A DNA stretch of 58,599 bases from an uncultured Flavobacteriales bacterium (GTDB lineage: Bacteria; Bacteroidota; Bacteroidia; Flavobacteriales_D; Crocinitomicaceae): assembly GCA_905478665.1 (NCBI GenBank), contig CAJQJL010000009.1, positions 1-58,599 on the forward strand, read 5' to 3'. The stretch's first letter is position 1. Each line of letters opens with the position of its first letter. The notes beneath the pieces are model-generated. The model was not told where the DNA came from and did no database searches. It saw only the letters and a program-made list of their open reading frames with translations. This document shows, piece after piece, positions 54,518-58,599 of this stretch. A program made the position numbers and the translations under genes.

Positions 54518-54556
54518 AAGCCCTTCATCCCGATAGCTATCTGGACTGAAGGGCTT
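54518..54556 (-). terminator. Terminator with long interrupted stem
   Basis: AAGCCCTTCA (54518-54527) pairs with TGAAGGGCTT (54547-54556). The loop itself contains the perfect palindrome GATAGCTATC (54532-54541), so the stem continues with small bulges. Read on the minus strand it is followed by TTTTC, and it is 20 bases after the lipoprotein stop at 54576. Confidence 0.65.
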
Positions 54557-54575
54557 CTAAATGTTTATTGTTTTC

Positions 54576-55124
54576 CTAATTCTGGCGATGAACGCCTATT
54601 GGAAATGACGATTTTTTGAATTTTTCGTTGTGGTCCAACTCCCCCATGCTGAGCGTAGTTTCTTTTTCAGAATTGGTGATTTGCCATTCGTTATAACCTG
54701 CATATTCTCCTCCAGGAAAATTCTCATACCCATCTGGAAATCTTTTGGTAAAGAAATCACGTAACTTGCTATTTAGAGCTTGAAAGCCCGCCTCATTTTC
54801 GTCCAAATCTTTTAAAAGGATGTCAATTCCTGTAATGACACCATCTTTAAGTTGGCAGTCTATACCAAAGTGAGCGCCATCATCTCCATAGTCAATTGAA
54901 AGTGATCCATAAGAGACATCCGCATCGACTTGAAAGACACCTTTATTTTCTGATTCAATTTTCGCCAATGTTGAAGACCATTCGTCTCCTAATGAAATCC
55001 CAGCAATCGCGCCTTCATTTTGAGCGAGAATACTGTAAACTTGATCGTGATCCATTTTCACCGCATTTCCTCCACAGGAAGCCAAGAAAATTAGAATAAC
55101 GGGTAATGCAATTAATTTGTACAT
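54576..55124 (-). CDS. Small lipoprotein of unknown function
   Basis: The 182-residue protein has a lipobox LASC (Cys17) and an acidic mature part with strands such as GSLSIDYGDDGAHFGIDC. No family is recognised. It has its own -7 box upstream (55150-55157) and a terminator downstream, so it is a single-gene unit. Confidence 0.65.
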   Translation of the reverse strand: MYKLIALPVILIFLASCGGNAVKMDHDQVYSILAQNEGAIAGISLGDEWSSTLAKIESENKGVFQVDADVSYGSLSIDYGDDGAHFGIDCQLKDGVITGIDILLKDLDENEAGFQALNSKLRDFFTKRFPDGYENFPGGEYAGYNEWQITNSEKETTLSMGELDHNEKFKKSSFPIGVHRQN

Positions 55125-55149
55125 AGGTAGTGGTTTTTAGTTGTTTAGA

Positions 55150-55157
55150 CAAAGTTA
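55150..55157 (-). promoter_or_regulatory. -7 box for the small lipoprotein gene
   Basis: On the minus strand this reads TAACTTTG, 25 bases before the ATG at 55124. No clear -33 element is visible. Confidence 0.38.
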
Positions 55158-55211
55158 TTAAGGACACCACGAATATTTTATGACCTAGGTTTTGTTTTAA
55201 GGTGATTAACT

Positions 55212-55243
55212 AAAAATCCCCGCTAGAATTAGCAGGGATTTTT
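55212..55243 (-). terminator. Terminator after nrdA
   Basis: AAAAATCCCCGCTA (55212-55225) and TAGCAGGGATTTTT (55230-55243) pair with one mismatch around a 4-base loop. Both strands carry a T-run end; nrdA on the minus strand is the obvious user. Confidence 0.75.
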
Positions 55244-55318
55244 TTCTTGTGATTAATTATTACGGCACAATTATTAATCAAAACAAGGTGTTGCTTCAGG
55301 CTTCGCTCAATCAACTAC

Positions 55319-55346
55319 AGTATGCCGAGCGCGACCGAAGTATGCC
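55319..55346. repeat. AGTATGCC direct repeat just after nrdA
   Basis: AGTATGCC occurs at 55319-55326 and 55339-55346, 20 bases apart. The bases between and upstream (GGCTTCGCTC, GAGCGCGACCGAAG) also form a partial inverted repeat. It might be a single copy of an intergenic repeat family. Confidence 0.35.
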
Positions 55347-55347
55347 T

Positions 55348-57711
55348 TTAACTTCCGCAAGCCTCGCAGTCGTCTCCATTTTCAATGGAACACGCTAACG
55401 CTTCTTGCTCTTCAATTGACTTCGCTGTTACTTTTGGCTCCGTCATTGTAGATTTGTCAATTGTGAATTTAATTGCGTCAGTTGCTGCTTTCGTTCTTAG
55501 GTAATACATTCCTGTCTTCAATCCTTTCTCCCATCCGTAGAAGTGCATTGACGTCAACTTCCCGAAGTTTGCATTCTCCATAAAAATGTTCAATGATTGA
55601 GACTGGCAAATGTATGCTCCTCTATCTGCAGCTTGATCTACAATTGCTTTTTGAGAAATCTCCCATGCAGTCTTGTATAAATCTTTCAATTTTTGTGGAA
55701 CTTCATCAATATTCTGAACAGATCCATTTGTCACCATGATCTTCTGACGCATTTCTTTGTTCCACAATCCTTCTTTTACCAAATCTTTCAAAAGGTGCTT
55801 GTTTACGATGATGAACTCACCAGACAATACTCTTCGTGTGTAAACATTTGATGTGTAAGGCTCGAAACATTCGTTGTTTCCAAGAATCTGTGCTGTAGAA
55901 GCCGTTGGCATTGGAGCAAGTAACAATGAGTTACGTACGCCGTGCTCTTTCACTTCTTCTTTCAACACATCCCACTCCCATCTGTCTGATGGAGTAACAT
56001 CCCACATATCGAATTGGAATACTCCTTCAGAAACTGGAGAACCTTCAATTGATTCGTATGGTCCATCTACTTTCGCCAAATCTTTTGATGCTGTCATCGA
56101 CGCATAATAGATTGTTTCGAAAATTTCTCTATTCAATGCTCTTGCTTCCTCAGACTCAAATGGGAAACCTAACATGATGAATGTATCTGCCAAGCCTTGA
56201 ACCCCTAGTCCGATTGGACGGTGACGCATGTTTGAGTTACGCGCTTCCTCTACTGGATAGTAGTTTCCATCGATGATTTTGTTCAAGTTTAACGTCGCTT
56301 GATACGTTACCTCGAATAATTTATCGTGATCAAATACCCCCTCATCAGTAATGTACTTTGGCAATGCCAATGACGCCAAGTTACAAACTGCTACTTCATC
56401 TGGAGCTGTATACTCAATGATTTCAGTACATAAGTTCGATGACTTGATTGTACCAAGATTCTGTTGGTTTGACTTAGCATTTGCTGCGTCTTTGTACAAC
56501 ATATATGGCGTTCCTGTCTCAATTTGAGATTCAAGAATCTTAAACCACAACTCCTGTGCTTTAATCGTCTTTCTTCCCTTTCCTTCTGTTTCGTACTTGG
56601 TATATAACGCTTCAAATTCTTCACTGTGTGTATCAGAAAGACCTGGACATTCGTGTGGACACATCAAGGTCCAATCTCCATTTTCTTTCACACGCTTCAT
56701 GAACAAATCTGGAATCCACAATGCATAGAATAAATCACGTGCTCTTTGCTCCTCTTTTCCATGATTCTTTTTCATGTCCAAGAAATCAAAAACATCTGCA
56801 TGCCAAGGCTCAAGGTACATTGCAAAAGATCCTTTACGTTTTCCTCCACCTTGATCAACGTAACGTGCAGTATCGTTGAATACTCTCAACATTGGAACAA
56901 TTCCATTGGATGCTCCGTTTGTTCCTTTAATGTATGATCCTGTAGCACGGATATTGTGCATAGCCAAACCTATTCCACCTGCAGATTGAGAAATTTGTGC
57001 ACATTGCTTTAACGTGTCGTAAATACCTGTAATGCTGTCTTCCTTCATTGTTAACAAGAAGCACGATGACATTTGCGGCTTAGGCGTTCCTGAGTTGAAT
57101 AACGTTGGTGTTGCATGTGTGAACCAACCTTCCGACATCAAGTTGTATGTTTTTATTGCTGAGTCGATATCGTTTTTGTGGATCCCTACTGATACACGCA
57201 TCAACATTTGTTGAGGGCGTTCAGCAATTTCTCCGTTCAATTTCATTAGGTATGATCTCGTCAACGTTTTAAAACCAAAATAATCGTATCTGAAATCTCT
57301 GTCGTAAATAATGCTTGAATCCAAACGGTCTTTGTTCTCCATGATGATTTCGAACACATCGTCTGCAACCAATGAAGCGTTCTCACCTGTTTTTGGGTCG
57401 ATGTAATGGTGCATATCCGTCATTACATCAGAGAATGTCTTCTTTGTCTCCTTGTGCAAGTTAGAAACCGCAATACGCGATGCCAACAATGCATAATCTG
57501 GATGATCAATTGTTTTTGCAGCAGCAACTTCAGCAGCAAGGTTGTCTAACTGTGTTGTTGTTACTCCATCAAATAGCCCTTCAATAACTTTCATTGCTAC
57601 CGCTTCTGGCGATACCAATGGATCTAGTCCGTAACACATCTTAACGATGCGCGCTGTGATCTTATCGAACTTCACAGCCTCTTTTCTTCCGTCTCTCTTT
57701 ACAACATACAT
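55348..57711 (-). CDS. nrdA: Ribonucleoside-diphosphate reductase, alpha subunit (class Ia)
   Basis: The 787-residue protein has an N-terminal ATP cone (1 to about 95). Active-site residues are C217, N426, C428, E430 and C443, the YY pair in GMYYLRT, and the C-terminal redox pair C782/C785 (CEACGS). These numbers almost coincide with human RRM1, so it is of the eukaryote-like class Ia type. It reduces ribonucleotides for DNA synthesis with the beta subunit encoded 68 bases upstream. Confidence 0.97.
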   Translation of the reverse strand: MYVVKRDGRKEAVKFDKITARIVKMCYGLDPLVSPEAVAMKVIEGLFDGVTTTQLDNLAAEVAAAKTIDHPDYALLASRIAVSNLHKETKKTFSDVMTDMHHYIDPKTGENASLVADDVFEIIMENKDRLDSSIIYDRDFRYDYFGFKTLTRSYLMKLNGEIAERPQQMLMRVSVGIHKNDIDSAIKTYNLMSEGWFTHATPTLFNSGTPKPQMSSCFLLTMKEDSITGIYDTLKQCAQISQSAGGIGLAMHNIRATGSYIKGTNGASNGIVPMLRVFNDTARYVDQGGGKRKGSFAMYLEPWHADVFDFLDMKKNHGKEEQRARDLFYALWIPDLFMKRVKENGDWTLMCPHECPGLSDTHSEEFEALYTKYETEGKGRKTIKAQELWFKILESQIETGTPYMLYKDAANAKSNQQNLGTIKSSNLCTEIIEYTAPDEVAVCNLASLALPKYITDEGVFDHDKLFEVTYQATLNLNKIIDGNYYPVEEARNSNMRHRPIGLGVQGLADTFIMLGFPFESEEARALNREIFETIYYASMTASKDLAKVDGPYESIEGSPVSEGVFQFDMWDVTPSDRWEWDVLKEEVKEHGVRNSLLLAPMPTASTAQILGNNECFEPYTSNVYTRRVLSGEFIIVNKHLLKDLVKEGLWNKEMRQKIMVTNGSVQNIDEVPQKLKDLYKTAWEISQKAIVDQAADRGAYICQSQSLNIFMENANFGKLTSMHFYGWEKGLKTGMYYLRTKAATDAIKFTIDKSTMTEPKVTAKSIEEQEALACSIENGDDCEACGS

Positions 57712-57779
57712 GGGCGATTGGTATTATTTTGGTTTTTTATTCTGGTTGTCCCTGAGTGGTTACAGGGTAATTTTGTCTA

Positions 57780-58599
57780 CTAAAAATCTTCGTCTAAACT
57801 GAATGTTTGATTAGAATCATTGTTCATCACTCCAGCTTTTTGGTATTCTCCAACTCTCTTTTCAAAGAAGTTTGTCTTTCCTTGAAGGTTGATCATATCC
57901 ATAAAATCAAATGGATTTGTTGCGTTGTACACTTTATCATTCCCCAATTCAACTAACAAACGATCTGCAACAAACTCAATGTATTGTGACATCAAATCCG
58001 CATTCATTCCAATCAACTTCACTGGCAATGACTCAAGAATAAATTCTTTCTCGATATCCACTGCAACGGTAATAATTTCTTGTACTTCCTCTTTCGGCAA
58101 CTTGTTTACAAGGTGATCATTGTACAACAATACAGCGAACTCCATGTGCATTCCTTCATCACGCGAGATTAACTCGTTTGAGAATGTCAATCCTGGCATC
58201 AAGCCTCTTTTCTTTAACCAGAAAATGGAACAAAATGAACCTGAGAAGAAAATTCCTTCTACTGCAGCAAAGGCAACTAAGCGTTGTGCGAAGTTCCCGT
58301 TATCTATCCAATTCAAAGCCCAGTCGGCTTTTTTCTTTACTGGTGGAAATGTTTCTAAGGCATTGAACAAGTAGTCTTTTTCTTTGTCGTCTTTTATGTA
58401 CGTATCAATCAACAAAGAATACGTTTCCGAGTGAATATTTTCCATCATGATTTGGAAACCATAGAAAAACTTCGCCTCTGTGTATTGAACTTCTTTTACG
58501 AAGTTCTCAGCTAAGTTTTCATTCACAATTCCATCAGATGCAGCAAAAAAGGCGAGAATATGTTTAATGAAAAAACGTTCATCATCACTTAGCTTTTCA
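57780..58599 (-). CDS. nrdB: Ribonucleoside-diphosphate reductase, beta subunit (5' end beyond the window)
   Basis: The frame stays open to the window edge, so the N-terminus is missing; the GTG at 58526 is internal. The diiron and radical site is visible: Asp in FFAASDG, the E-N-I-H-S-E-T-Y segment with the radical Tyr, and later RDEGMH. The sequence is close to mouse R2 in this region. It generates the tyrosyl radical used by NrdA. Confidence 0.96.
   Translation of the reverse strand, partial: EKLSDDERFFIKHILAFFAASDGIVNENLAENFVKEVQYTEAKFFYGFQIMMENIHSETYSLLIDTYIKDDKEKDYLFNALETFPPVKKKADWALNWIDNGNFAQRLVAFAAVEGIFFSGSFCSIFWLKKRGLMPGLTFSNELISRDEGMHMEFAVLLYNDHLVNKLPKEEVQEIITVAVDIEKEFILESLPVKLIGMNADLMSQYIEFVADRLLVELGNDKVYNATNPFDFMDMINLQGKTNFFEKRVGEYQKAGVMNNDSNQTFSLDEDF

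Noticed and set aside
1-58599. Depletion of CCWGG or CCSGG sites as evidence for the nuclease specificity
   Set aside because: CCWGG is present, for example at 4932-4936 and 5339-5343, so no clear depletion can be claimed without counting against expectation.
1-58599. tRNA, rRNA, tmRNA or CRISPR arrays
   Set aside because: No cloverleaf with a TTC arm, no rRNA-like block and no regularly spaced repeats were found by reading; a tRNAscan or CRISPR search would be decisive.

Overview
The window looks like a chromosome segment of a Bacteroidota bacterium, most likely a flavobacterium of the Cryomorphaceae/Crocinitomicaceae type; the family level is inference. The evidence is type IX secretion (T9SS) sorting tails on secreted proteins (CotH-like, CATC-thiol and one small secreted protein), start codons without Shine-Dalgarno sequences, -7 boxes of the Bacteroidota form TAnnTTTG, and lineage families such as DUF4837, DUF2141, DUF3109 and the integrase Arm domain. 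No rRNA, tRNA, CRISPR array, complete integrase or transposase was seen. No gene-free stretch exceeds about 290 bases.

Layout. 1-108 is the tail of a probable methyltransferase. 288-3764 is an AT-rich restriction-modification module on the minus strand: an MvaI/BcnI-family endonuclease behind a C5-cytosine methyltransferase whose N-terminus is a phage-integrase Arm DNA-binding domain. Four CGGAC repeats overlap its likely promoter. A gene remnant lies on the right side of this module. 4021-10901 carries a secreted coiled-coil protein, a T9SS CotH/lamin-tail protein and a MacAB-like efflux operon. 11847-13198 is a DUF6249, ECF sigma and candidate anti-sigma operon. 13195-22858 holds two TMTC-like TPR membrane glycosyltransferases, a third GT-C-like glycosyltransferase and an MsbA-like exporter. 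22967-27199 has tandem DUF2141 proteins, an epimerase, and a metal-related pair: an outer-membrane barrel fused to a heavy-metal-associated domain, and a secreted CxxC thiol protein. 27474-32239 contains an AraC regulator with a GNAT enzyme, a YceI protein and a very basic small secreted peptide.

32360-37777 runs radA, then a GCS2-CBS ligase-like protein overlapping an AstE-like deacylase, then an outer-membrane barrel. 37774-44548 is a dense minus-strand run of envelope genes (UbiA-like, GT9, GT2, DUF4837, LysM lytic transglycosylase) with gatA and tatA. 44637-49185 is rimP-nusA-infB, with a terminator-like hairpin in the rimP leader. 49374-54436 holds DUF3109, a porin-like protein, miaE, DUF1456, a DEAD-box helicase and a TerB/DnaJ-type protein. 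54576-58599 has a lipoprotein and a eukaryote-like class Ia ribonucleotide reductase pair; nrdB is cut by the window edge.

The strongest candidate for something undescribed is the Arm-domain/C5-methyltransferase fusion together with the repeat cluster on its promoter. It suggests a restriction-modification system that borrowed an integrase DNA-binding domain for target choice or self-regulation. Next in interest are the GCS2-CBS/AstE gene pair, the bacterial TMTC-like pair, and the possible attenuator ahead of rimP-nusA-infB.
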